NCBI RefSeq assembly: GCF_016648105.1 | Contig: NZ_JACVVE010000046.1 | Coordinates: forward strand, 1-41,955 | Direction: 5' to 3' | DNA from: Pseudomonas sp. S31 | Lineage (GTDB): Bacteria; Pseudomonadota; Gammaproteobacteria; Pseudomonadales; Pseudomonadaceae | DNA: 41,955 nucleotides | In this document: positions 15,877 through 23,412 of the stretch, in pieces | Numbering within the stretch: position 1 is the first letter of the stretch | Layout of the letters: each line of letters begins with the position of its first letter | Notes under the pieces: model-generated | Told to the model about the DNA's origin: nothing | Seen by the model: only the letters and a program-made list of their open reading frames with translations | The model's database searches: none | Program-made: the position numbers and the translations under genes

Positions 15877-17082
15877 TCAGCACGCTCCTTGAGGCAGGTC
15901 ATCGGTCTTGAGCACGCCGGCGGCGCACAGTTCGGCGATGTGTTCATCGCTGTAGCCAAGCTCGCGCATCACCTTGCGGGTGTGCTCGCCGATCCGGGCA
16001 ATCGGCTGACGCGGCTGCAGGCGCTGGCCGTCCAGCGACAGCGGCAGCAACGGCATGGGGGTGCTGCTGCCATCTTCCAGGCGCAGCTCGGCCATGCCGC
16101 CGCTGTCGCGCAGGTGCGGGTCGTCGAACAATTCTTCCGGGCGGCGGATCGGTGCGAACGGAATGCCGTTGGCTTCCAGTTGCAGCGCCAGTTGCTGGGC
16201 ATCGAGCGTGGCGAACACCTCGGCCAGGTGCGCGAGCAGGCGGGGTCGTTGAAGCACCCGGTCGTTGTTGCTGGCCAACGTCGGATCGTCGAGCAAGGCG
16301 CCCTGGCCCAGCAGCTGACACAGGGCCTGCCACTGGCCCTCGCCGGTGGCGGCGACGAACATCTGCTCGCCGCCCTTGAAGGTGAACACGTCGTAGACCG
16401 ACCAGGCGCTGATCCGATTGGGCATGGGGGCCGCCGCTTCCCCCGTGACCACGTATTGCTGCATGTGCTGGGCGGCCAGCAGCACGCAGTTTTCGTACAG
16501 CGCGCTCTGCACTTCGCGGCCGACACCGCTGGTATGGCGCTCGTTGAGTGCGGCCAGCACACCGATGGCGCCGAACATGCCGCCCATGATGTCGTTGACC
16601 GAACTGCCGGCGCGCAGTGGCCGCCCCACCGGCCCCGTCATGTAGGCCAGCCCGGCCATCATCTGCACCACCTCGTCCAAGGCCAGGCGGTTGTCGTACG
16701 GGCCACTGAGAAACCCCTTGTGCGAGGCATAGATCAGCTTCGGGTTGCGCTGGCGCAATGCGGTGTAGTCCAGGCCCAGCTTGTGCATTCGCCCAGGCTT
16801 GAAGTTCTCGATGAACACATCGGCGGTATCGATCAGCTCCAACACGGCGGCGCGGCCCTGGGGCGTCTCGACATCGACGGCGATGCACTGCTTGTTGCGG
16901 TTGAAGGTGCGGAAGAACCCGGCACCGGCGCCCAGCAGGCGACGGGTACCGTCGCCGCGGGTCGGTTCGATCTTGATCACCTCGGCCCCCAGGTCACCGA
17001 GGATCATGCCGCAGGTGGGGCCCATGACCATGTGCGAGATTTCGACGACACGAATGCCGTCCAGAGGCAGTCTGGACATCAT
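15877..17082 (-). CDS. Class III (CaiB/BaiF) CoA-transferase
   Basis: A 401-aa family III CoA-transferase. The N-terminus (GIRVVEISHMVMGPTCGMIL) and the stretch LGAEVIKIEP are standard. The catalytic Asp is in SSVNDIMGGMFGAIG. These enzymes move CoA from a donor thioester, commonly succinyl-CoA, to a carboxylic acid. It overlaps the lyase gene by four bases (ATGA), so the two are translationally coupled; an AAGGA lies five bases before the first of two ATGs. The likely role is to activate the acid that the lyase then cleaves. Related activities include succinyl-CoA:glutarate/hydroxymethylglutarate, malate and itaconate CoA-transferases; I cannot choose between them by eye. Confidence 0.88.
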   Translation of the reverse strand: MMSRLPLDGIRVVEISHMVMGPTCGMILGDLGAEVIKIEPTRGDGTRRLLGAGAGFFRTFNRNKQCIAVDVETPQGRAAVLELIDTADVFIENFKPGRMHKLGLDYTALRQRNPKLIYASHKGFLSGPYDNRLALDEVVQMMAGLAYMTGPVGRPLRAGSSVNDIMGGMFGAIGVLAALNERHTSGVGREVQSALYENCVLLAAQHMQQYVVTGEAAAPMPNRISAWSVYDVFTFKGGEQMFVAATGEGQWQALCQLLGQGALLDDPTLASNNDRVLQRPRLLAHLAEVFATLDAQQLALQLEANGIPFAPIRRPEELFDDPHLRDSGGMAELRLEDGSSTPMPLLPLSLDGQRLQPRQPIARIGEHTRKVMRELGYSDEHIAELCAAGVLKTDDLPQGAC

Positions 17083-17999
17083 GCGATTCCTTGGAAGTTG
17101 AGCGGCAGGCCAGCGCGGGCGATGGCGCCGTAGAGGGGTTCAGTGGGCAAGGCGTCACGCAGCAGCTGGCGTGAGGCGATCAAGGCAGGCAAGTCGATAC
17201 CAGTCCGATACCCCATGGCCTGGAGCATGAACACCAGGTCCTCGGTCACCGTGTTGCCCGAGGCGCCGGGGGCGAACGGGCAGCCGCCGAGGCCGGCCAG
17301 CGAGGCGTCCAGCTCGCGAATGCCCTGCTGCACCGCGACCAGGCTGTTGGCCAGCGCCAGGCCACGGGTGTCGTGGAAGTGCGCGGCACGCAGGCGCTCG
17401 CCGGCAATGGCACGCACGGCCTGGATCACCGTGGCGACCTGAGCGGGGTTGGCGTAGCCGGTGGTATCGCCCAGCGACACCAGGTCGCAACCCGCCTCCA
17501 GCACTTGACCGGTGAGTGCGCACAGGTCGCCCAGGGGCACTTCACCCTGGCGCGTGCAACCGAAAGCCACCGACATGCCGGCGATCACCTGCACCTCGTG
17601 ACGGCCCAACTCGCTGCGCAGTTGGCACATGCGCCCAAGCTCCTCGACCATCTCCTGTGGCGTGCGCCGCACGTTGGCCAGGCTGTGGGCGGTGCTCACC
17701 GATACCGGGGCGACGATGCGCTGGGCGCCGGACTCCAGCGCATCCTGGGCGCCGCGCAGGTTGGGGGCGAGCACGGTCACCACCAAATCGGGATAGCTCA
17801 GGGCGTGGGCGACCACCTGGCGGGCGTCGGCCATCTGTGGCAGCAGCCGGGCCGGCACGAAGGACGCGACTTCCATGTGGCGCACGCCTGCGGCATAGGC
17901 ATTGTCGATCCAGCGCTGCTTGGCGGCGGTTGGCATCACGGTCTGCAGGCTCTGCAGACCATCGCGCATGCCGACTTCATTGATTGTTATCGTGGTCAT
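17079..17999 (-). CDS. Hydroxymethylglutaryl-CoA-lyase-like aldolase
   Basis: A 306-aa TIM-barrel enzyme of the HMGL family. It has NEVGMRDGLQ at the N-terminus (catalytic Arg and metal-binding Asp), the metal-binding HFHDTRGLAL stretch (His-x-His), and the glycine-rich loop LGGCPFAPGASGN with the catalytic Cys. HMG-CoA lyases split 3-hydroxy-3-methylglutaryl-CoA to acetyl-CoA and acetoacetate. An in-frame ATG at 18023 would add eight residues but lacks a ribosome-binding site; the ATG at 17999 has GAGAG just upstream and gives the family N-terminus. It is the first gene of the operon that continues with the CoA-transferase. Citramalyl-CoA or another tertiary 3-hydroxyacyl-CoA remains possible. 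Confidence 0.87.
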   Translation of the reverse strand: MTTITINEVGMRDGLQSLQTVMPTAAKQRWIDNAYAAGVRHMEVASFVPARLLPQMADARQVVAHALSYPDLVVTVLAPNLRGAQDALESGAQRIVAPVSVSTAHSLANVRRTPQEMVEELGRMCQLRSELGRHEVQVIAGMSVAFGCTRQGEVPLGDLCALTGQVLEAGCDLVSLGDTTGYANPAQVATVIQAVRAIAGERLRAAHFHDTRGLALANSLVAVQQGIRELDASLAGLGGCPFAPGASGNTVTEDLVFMLQAMGYRTGIDLPALIASRQLLRDALPTEPLYGAIARAGLPLNFQGIA

Positions 18000-18065
18000 C
18001 GGGCTCTCTCTGGCTTGAAGCATGGCGCCAGACTATGAGCTGTGAGAGGGCCAGAAAAGACGTGT

Positions 18066-18105
18066 TTCGCGGGCTGATCCATCGCCAACCACGATGGATC
18101 GCGAA
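18066..18105 (-). terminator. Strong hairpin, likely terminator of the LysR gene
   Basis: A perfect nine-base stem (18076-18084 with 18092-18100, seven-base loop) is extended by TTCGC/GCGAA (18066-18070 with 18101-18105) across a five-base bulge. Read on the minus strand it follows the LysR stop by four bases and is followed by ACACGTCTTTTC, a loose T-rich tail. It should separate lysR transcription from the lyase operon, whose promoter must then lie in 18000-18065. Confidence 0.6.
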
Positions 18106-18109
18106 GGGT

Positions 18110-19021
18110 TCAAGCCGGGGCCTGCCAAGCGGGCGCACGCCTGAGCAGATGGTCCAGCAAGCGCCGCGCCGACAGGCTCAAGGCATGCCGGTCGCGCATG
18201 CAGATGACGAACTCACCCAGCGCCCAGTCGTCGGTCAAGGGAATCACCCGCAGGTCGAACAACTGCGCGTAGCGCACCACCGCCTCCTGCGGGAACACCG
18301 CCAGGCCGAGGCCGAACTGGACCAGGCGAAAGGCCGCGTCGAACGACGACACGTAGGAACGAAAGTGCAGCGCCTTGCCTGCGGCCTCGGCGCTCTGGCG
18401 CATGAAGTTGTTGAGAGTGGCGAAGGCCGACAACCCCAGGTGCTCGTACTCCAGGGTCTGGGCGAAGGCGATGCTGTCACAGCCTGCCAGCGGGTGATCG
18501 GCCTTGACCACCACGGCCAGGTGATCCTGCCGGTAGGGCACGAACTCCAGGTCGCCGACCGCCATGGACTTGCGGCAGATCCCCAGGTCGGCGCTGCCTT
18601 CGGCCACGCCGCGGACCACGTCGGGGCTGAAGCGCTCTTCGATATCAGCCTGGATCAGCGGGTTCTCCAGCATGAACGCCGACAGCTCCTCCGGCAGGAA
18701 CTCCATGATCGACGAGATGTTCGCCAGCACGCGGACATGCCCGCGTGCACCTTCGGCGAACTCACCCAGCTCGCTTTCCAGGCGCTCCATCGCCCGCGTC
18801 AGGCCCCGTGCATGACGTAACAGGGCCAAGCCGGCCGGTGTCGGCTCCACCCCGCGCTTGCTGCGTTTGAGCAGGGCCGTGCCGAAACGTGCCTCGATGT
18901 CGGAAATACGCTTGCTGATCGCCGATGGCGCCATGAACGCCCGTTCGCTGGCAGCGGAAATGGTGCCCGCCTCGCAGACCACGACGAACAGGTGCAGAGA
19001 CAGGTGATCGAGAGGTTGCAT
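18110..19021 (-). CDS. LysR-family transcriptional regulator
   Basis: A 303-aa LysR regulator. The N-terminal helix-turn-helix (about residues 6-64) contains GTISAASERAFMAPSAISKRI and FGTALLKRSKRG. The rest is the periplasmic-binding-protein-like effector domain. It lies directly upstream of the HMG-CoA-lyase/CoA-transferase operon on the same strand and diverges from the IclR gene (196 bases between starts). Proximity makes the lyase operon its probable target, with an acid or CoA ester as inducer; this is inferred. It could also influence the divergent IclR promoter. Confidence 0.88.
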   Translation of the reverse strand: MQPLDHLSLHLFVVVCEAGTISAASERAFMAPSAISKRISDIEARFGTALLKRSKRGVEPTPAGLALLRHARGLTRAMERLESELGEFAEGARGHVRVLANISSIMEFLPEELSAFMLENPLIQADIEERFSPDVVRGVAEGSADLGICRKSMAVGDLEFVPYRQDHLAVVVKADHPLAGCDSIAFAQTLEYEHLGLSAFATLNNFMRQSAEAAGKALHFRSYVSSFDAAFRLVQFGLGLAVFPQEAVVRYAQLFDLRVIPLTDDWALGEFVICMRDRHALSLSARRLLDHLLRRAPAWQAPA

Positions 19022-19134
19022 GGTGCTATCCGGCAGGGAGACAGCCGCCAGGATAGCACCCGGCCTGGGCTGAACCCCGAAGCCCGAATGCCCCCGCCTG
19101 CAGATATTTCACCCACGAGAAAACCCCTGAGGCA

Positions 19135-19164
19135 TTGACATGCATCAAGGGTAGTATCAATAAT
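19135..19164 (+). promoter_or_regulatory. Sigma-70-like promoter of the IclR operon
   Basis: A perfect -35 TTGACA (19135-19140) and a -10 AATAAT (19159-19164, five of six consensus bases) are separated by 18 bases. Transcription would start near 19171, about 47 bases before the IclR start. The stretch 19140-19217 is strikingly AT-rich compared with its surroundings. The operator-like repeats lie at and just after the predicted start point, a position suited to repression. Confidence 0.6.
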
Positions 19165-19173
19165 ATTGCATAT

Positions 19174-19199
19174 GAATACCACGTATTCTAATAGAATAC
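19174..19199. promoter_or_regulatory. Three alternating GAATAC/GTATTC half-sites, likely IclR operator
   Basis: GAATAC (19174-19179), GTATTC (19183-19188) and GAATAC (19194-19199) form two overlapping perfect palindromes that share the middle half-site, with spacers of three and five bases. The second palindrome extends to GTATTCT-AAT-AGAATAC. They lie between the predicted start point and the ribosome-binding site of the IclR gene. IclR proteins bind as dimers or tetramers to such palindromes, so autorepression of the whole operon is likely. I found no second copy of the array elsewhere in the window. Confidence 0.6.
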
Positions 19200-19217
19200 A
19201 ACAAGGACAATAAAAAA

Positions 19218-19940
19218 ATGGCTGTTCGCACCCTCTCCTCCGTCACCAAGACCCTCGCGGTGCTCGACTACGTGGCCTCGTCGCCGCGCCCGGTGCGCCT
19301 CACGGAAGTCGCCAAGGCCCTGCAGGAAGCACGCGCGGCCACCCACCAACGCCTGATCACCCTGGCCGATGGCGGCTGGATCGAACAAACCGAAGAAGGC
19401 AGCTACCGCCTGACCCTGCGCATCGTCCGCTACGCCAGCATGGCCATGGAGCAAGGCAACCTGGGCGAGCGCGTCGCCGATGTGCTGCAGGACATGGTCA
19501 CCGAAAGCCTCGAGACCGCTTCCCTGGCCATCCTCGAAGGCCACGAGGCAGTCATCCTGCGCCGCGTCGAATCCAAGGGCATCCTGCGCGCCGACCTGCG
19601 CGTTGGCGCTCGCCTGAACCTCGATCGCACCGCCATGGGGCGGATCCTCGCGGCCCACGCCCGCCCGGAAGTCCTGGCCCAGTTGCAGGCCGATGGCGTT
19701 GCCCTGCCCGACCCGGCACTGCTCGAAACCTATCGCCAGCAAGGCTACGCGGTCTCAGGCATGAGCGGCCCACGCGCGGTCTCGGCGGTTGCCGTACCGA
19801 TCTTCGACAACCATGACCATTGCATCGCCGCCCTGGCGATTTCCGGCCCCGAAGCCGGCTTCGATCTTGATAAATGCGCTGCTATCGCCTCCGCCGCCGC
19901 GGATGTCGTTAACGCGCGCCTGCGTGGAGCCCAAGCATGA
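19218..19940 (+). CDS. IclR-family transcriptional regulator
   Basis: A 240-aa regulator with an N-terminal winged helix (about residues 5-66, VTKTLAVLDYVASSPRPVRLTEVAKAL) and a C-terminal IclR effector domain (LNLDRTAMGRILAAHA and AVAVPIFDNHDHCIAALAISGP are the family pattern). AAGGA lies about ten bases before the ATG. It is the first gene of a long catabolic run and overlaps the next gene by four bases (ATGA), which ties regulator and pathway expression together. The effector is probably the pathway substrate or an intermediate. Confidence 0.9.
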   Translation: MAVRTLSSVTKTLAVLDYVASSPRPVRLTEVAKALQEARAATHQRLITLADGGWIEQTEEGSYRLTLRIVRYASMAMEQGNLGERVADVLQDMVTESLETASLAILEGHEAVILRRVESKGILRADLRVGARLNLDRTAMGRILAAHARPEVLAQLQADGVALPDPALLETYRQQGYAVSGMSGPRAVSAVAVPIFDNHDHCIAALAISGPEAGFDLDKCAAIASAAADVVNARLRGAQA

Positions 19941-21667
19941 CCGCCGTACCTAACTACCAAACCGAGTCGCCTGCCCATCGCCTGGCCAGGCTCATGCGCT
20001 CGCCCGCCGAGCTGATGAAGCCCGAGCGCCTGGCGGTGATCCAGCCGTCGCGCATCAGTGCCTCCCACGCACTGATGGCGCAAGCCATCGAACAGCGCTG
20101 GAAGATCACGTGCACCCGCTTCGACATTGATGCCAAGGGCAAGGGCGTGGCCAACTACCTGATCGAGATCGGCAGCTGGAAGTTTTCCTTCCCGGTCTTC
20201 GCCTTCGAGCCTTCGGCCCATGGCCGTACCGGCCGCATCATCGGCCGGACCTGGGACATGCTCGGAGCGTTGGTGGAAGGCGAGATCAGCGAGGCCGACC
20301 TGCGCAAGACCGGCGAGGAACTGCCCAAGCTCTATGAAGGCCGCGCCACCCCCAACACCCTGATCTGGTGCCGCTCCAACCGCAGTGCACGCTTCTTCGA
20401 CCAAGCTGTGCAAGCCTTGGCCGCAGGTCGCCAGCCGGATGTCGGGGTGCTGGCCGAAACCTGCTACCTGATGCGCAACACTGGCCTCGATGGCAACGGC
20501 ACCTTCGGCACCAAGAGCTTCCTGGCCTACGAGGCCGACCACCCGCTGCGCTGGTCGCTGGCGTCGCAGATGCTCTGCGCCTACATGATGCGCGTGTACG
20601 CCCAGGACCTGGTGCAGCACCTGGCCCGCCTGGCCTCGCCGAATGCCTGCGCGATGGCGCCTGAATTGCGCCGTTTCCTCGGCGTGGGCAACGGTTCGGC
20701 ATTGGGCTTGATGCTGTTCGTCAACAACCATCCGCGCCTGATCGAGCGCTGGCTGTGGATCCGCGAGGAGGCCCTGGCCAACGCCAAGGCACTCGAACCT
20801 GCCGCCGCCCTCGCCCAGTGCCCTACCCTGCTGCAGTTGCTCGACCGGGCCATTCGCTTCCGCGAGGAAGACCGAGGGGTCTACGAGTCGTTCGTCAGCA
20901 GCGCCGCCGTGGCCGAGGAGTTGCGCACAGTGCGCGCCGAAGCCGAACGTCTGCAGCAGCGCCTGCAGGCCAACCTGGCCTGCAGCGAACTGCCGTTCGC
21001 CGAGCTGTGTCGTTCGCTGGAGGGGCGTGTCCATGACGAAGTGCTGGAGACCCTGCACAGCCTGTTGATCGAACTGGTGCCGGCTATCGCCGACCGCCTC
21101 TGCCGCAACCTGATCCTCGACGAAGAACTGGTAGGCACGCCTCAAATGCCGCTAGGCCGCTTGCGCGACTTGCTGCGCAGCGAATATGCCTGGGCCTTCG
21201 ACATCGACCTCGATGACAGCCAGCGCCGCTATGTCTGGTACAAGTCGGCCACCGCCGAAGAACCCCGCCGCGGCCCGAAGGATGCCCTGGGCGACGTGGT
21301 CAAGCTCGGCCTGGACATGCCCAAGCTGATCATCGACCTGGACACCGACCTGGCGGCCCAGCCGGCGGACCTCAGCACCGCACGCTTCCTGCTGGCGCAC
21401 CCGCAGCACCGGGCCATCGTGACTCGCGTCCAGGCGCTTGCCGGCACCCCCTACCATTCGCCACATGCCGACATCATGAGCGAGGCGTTCATCCCTGCTC
21501 ACATCACGCGTCTGCTGAATGTCGGCGTACACGGCATCGACAAGACCCGCGACTACCTCAACCGCAACCTACGCGGCGTGCTGTTCCATGGCGCTCCGCT
21601 ACCTGAAGACCTGGCCAGCGGCAACGCCAGCCAACACTGGTTCTACCCCTCGGAGCCCGCCCTATGA
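19937..21667 (+). CDS. Uncharacterised 576-aa protein
   Basis: I do not recognise this protein. It has no signal peptide, no membrane helix and no nucleotide-binding or metal motif I can name, so it is probably cytosolic. Visible features are a compact N-terminal half with KWKFSFPVFAFEP-like aromatic strands and a W-D-M turn, a central conserved-looking block (LRNTGLDGNGTFGTKSFLAYE, near residues 179-199, then LRWSLASQMLCAYMMRVYAQDL), a Gly-rich turn FLGVGNGSALGLMLFVNN near 247-264, and a long helical segment near 330-400 (EELRTVRAEAERLQQRLQ). It overlaps both the IclR gene and the next gene by four bases, so all three should be made together. Codon use is like the neighbours. It may be a new enzyme or the large subunit of one with the 236-aa protein. 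Confidence 0.8.
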   Translation: MTAVPNYQTESPAHRLARLMRSPAELMKPERLAVIQPSRISASHALMAQAIEQRWKITCTRFDIDAKGKGVANYLIEIGSWKFSFPVFAFEPSAHGRTGRIIGRTWDMLGALVEGEISEADLRKTGEELPKLYEGRATPNTLIWCRSNRSARFFDQAVQALAAGRQPDVGVLAETCYLMRNTGLDGNGTFGTKSFLAYEADHPLRWSLASQMLCAYMMRVYAQDLVQHLARLASPNACAMAPELRRFLGVGNGSALGLMLFVNNHPRLIERWLWIREEALANAKALEPAAALAQCPTLLQLLDRAIRFREEDRGVYESFVSSAAVAEELRTVRAEAERLQQRLQANLACSELPFAELCRSLEGRVHDEVLETLHSLLIELVPAIADRLCRNLILDEELVGTPQMPLGRLRDLLRSEYAWAFDIDLDDSQRRYVWYKSATAEEPRRGPKDALGDVVKLGLDMPKLIIDLDTDLAAQPADLSTARFLLAHPQHRAIVTRVQALAGTPYHSPHADIMSEAFIPAHITRLLNVGVHGIDKTRDYLNRNLRGVLFHGAPLPEDLASGNASQHWFYPSEPAL

Positions 21668-22374
21668 GCTTGTCCCCTACCCCCTGCACCCTGCAGGTGA
21701 GCCTTCGCGAATGCCGCCTGGTGTTCGAGCGCCTGATGCAGGTCATCCGCATGGAGCCCGGCATGGTGCCGGCGTTGCGCGATTGCGCCCTGTACTCCGC
21801 CGCCCTGGGCCTGGGTGGCTTTGGCGAACTGCAGCGCCACCTGAAACTGCTCGAGTCGTCCGCTGCACGAGCCCTCGCGCTGACCCATGACGGTGCGGTG
21901 AAGCGCCTCGATTGCGCCGGTCAGCATGCCTGGCGGGTCGCCGACACGGCGCTCGATGTCCTGGCGGACGACTTCAAGCGCGATGGCCAGGCCCAGCTGC
22001 TGGTCGTCGATGTCCTGGAGCCGCGGGAGCTGCAGGTGATCGTGGCACTGGCCGAACGCTATGGCCTGAGCATCCACCTGGAGCCCCATGCCGAAGGCCT
22101 GTCGCTGACCGCCAGCAACCGGGTATCGCCGGCTCCTGCCTGGCTCGATCGCCTGCGCCTGGAAGGCCTGAGCGTCGACGCAACGTTGTGGTGGCAACTG
22201 TTCCACCACGCCAACGAAGCGCTGGCCCCGGACTCCTTCGAATCGCGCCGGCATGCCGGCTCGATCATGGTCGACGCCGACGGCCGCCTGGTCGGCCGGC
22301 CCGACGAAGACGAGACCGACCTGTCGCTGCTCATGGCCGGCATCGAATCCGGCACCACCGCCCCCACCCCATAA
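21664..22374 (+). CDS. Uncharacterised 236-aa protein, possibly DUF3726-like
   Basis: I cannot assign a function. The protein is soluble, with no signal peptide or membrane helix. The N-terminus (LQVSLRECRLVFER) and a C-terminal pattern P-x-S-x-x-S-R-x-x-A-G followed by an acidic tail (PDEDETD) remind me of the DUF3726 family of unknown function. That is a resemblance from memory and should be tested. The ATG overlaps the stop of the 576-aa gene (ATGA), so the two products are probably made in equal amounts and may form one complex. It is followed 21 bases later by the M19-like gene. Confidence 0.78.
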   Translation: MSLSPTPCTLQVSLRECRLVFERLMQVIRMEPGMVPALRDCALYSAALGLGGFGELQRHLKLLESSAARALALTHDGAVKRLDCAGQHAWRVADTALDVLADDFKRDGQAQLLVVDVLEPRELQVIVALAERYGLSIHLEPHAEGLSLTASNRVSPAPAWLDRLRLEGLSVDATLWWQLFHHANEALAPDSFESRRHAGSIMVDADGRLVGRPDEDETDLSLLMAGIESGTTAPTP

Positions 22375-22395
22375 TCAAAAAAGAGGAACAACCTC

Positions 22396-23361
22396 ATGCT
22401 TATCGATGCCTTGCAGTGCGGCCATTTTGATCGTCAAGTGTTCGAAGAGCTCCAGGCCGGCGGCTATACCTGCGTCACCCCGACGCTGGGCTTCTGGGAA
22501 GGTGCCATCGAGTCACTTGACGCCATCGGCCACTGGCGCCACATGGCGCGCGAGTGCGCCGACCTGATGTTGATCGCTCGCAGCGCCGAAGACATCCGCG
22601 AGGCCGAGCGCAGCGGCCGCATCGCCGTGGTGCTGGGCTACCAGAACAGCAACCTGTTCGACAACCGTATTGCTTTCGTCGAACTGTTCGCCGACCTCGG
22701 CGTGCGCGTGGTGCAACTGACCTACAACAACCAGAACGAGCTGGGCAGCAGTTGCTACGAAGAAGTCGACAGTGGCCTGGCCCGCTTCGGTCGCGAGGTG
22801 ATCCGCGAGATGAACCGCGTCGGCATGGTCGTCGACCTGTCCCACGTGGGCGATCGCACCACCCTTGAAGCCATCGAGTGGTCACAGAAGCCTGTGGCCA
22901 TCACCCACGCCAACGCCGCCTCGCTGTTCGCCCACAAGCGCAACAAGAGTGACCAGGTACTGCATGCATTGCGCGCCAACGGCGGCGTGATCGGCTGTGT
23001 CGCCTACCGCAACATCACCCCCGAAAGCGCCTGTGCCACGGTCGATGGCTGGTGCGAGATGGTCGCCCGCACCGTGGACCTGATCGGCATCGACCATGTC
23101 GGCATCGGCACCGACTACAGCCACAACATGCAGCCGCGTGACTACGACTGGATGCGCAAAGGCCGCTGGACCCGCACCGTGCAGTACGGGGCCGGCTCCG
23201 CCGCAAGCCCGGGCCCTGCCCGCAAGCCCGAGTGGCTGCTCAAGGCCGGCCAGCTGAACGTGGTCGCCGATGGCCTGCAGCGTGCAGGGTTCAATGCCCA
23301 AGAGGCCGACAAGATCCTCGGTGGCAACTGGCTTCGCCTTTATCAGGAAGTGTTTGGCTGA
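22396..23361 (+). CDS. Peptidase M19 (membrane dipeptidase)-like protein lacking canonical metal ligands
   Basis: A 321-aa TIM-barrel protein of the renal/membrane dipeptidase family. His150 (VVDLSH), His171 (ITHAN), Arg182 (KRNKSD) and Asp240 (GIGTDYSHN) match conserved active-site residues. The N-terminal His-x-Asp pair of dipeptidases (IDGHNDLP pattern) is replaced by Leu6 and Cys8 (IDALQC), and the metal-bridging Glu of G-x-E-G is Gln83 (LGYQN). One metal site is therefore likely lost, and ordinary dipeptidase activity is doubtful. There is no signal peptide, so it is cytosolic. Similar divergent M19 proteins occur, as I recall, beside dimethylglycine/betaine genes in Pseudomonas. GAGG precedes the ATG. 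It may cleave an amide or C-N bond specific to this pathway. Confidence 0.82.
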   Translation: MLIDALQCGHFDRQVFEELQAGGYTCVTPTLGFWEGAIESLDAIGHWRHMARECADLMLIARSAEDIREAERSGRIAVVLGYQNSNLFDNRIAFVELFADLGVRVVQLTYNNQNELGSSCYEEVDSGLARFGREVIREMNRVGMVVDLSHVGDRTTLEAIEWSQKPVAITHANAASLFAHKRNKSDQVLHALRANGGVIGCVAYRNITPESACATVDGWCEMVARTVDLIGIDHVGIGTDYSHNMQPRDYDWMRKGRWTRTVQYGAGSAASPGPARKPEWLLKAGQLNVVADGLQRAGFNAQEADKILGGNWLRLYQEVFG

Positions 23362-23412
23362 CAGGGCCGCTTTCCAATCTGCCACGACGCTTCCTAAATA
23401 AGGAAAACAACC

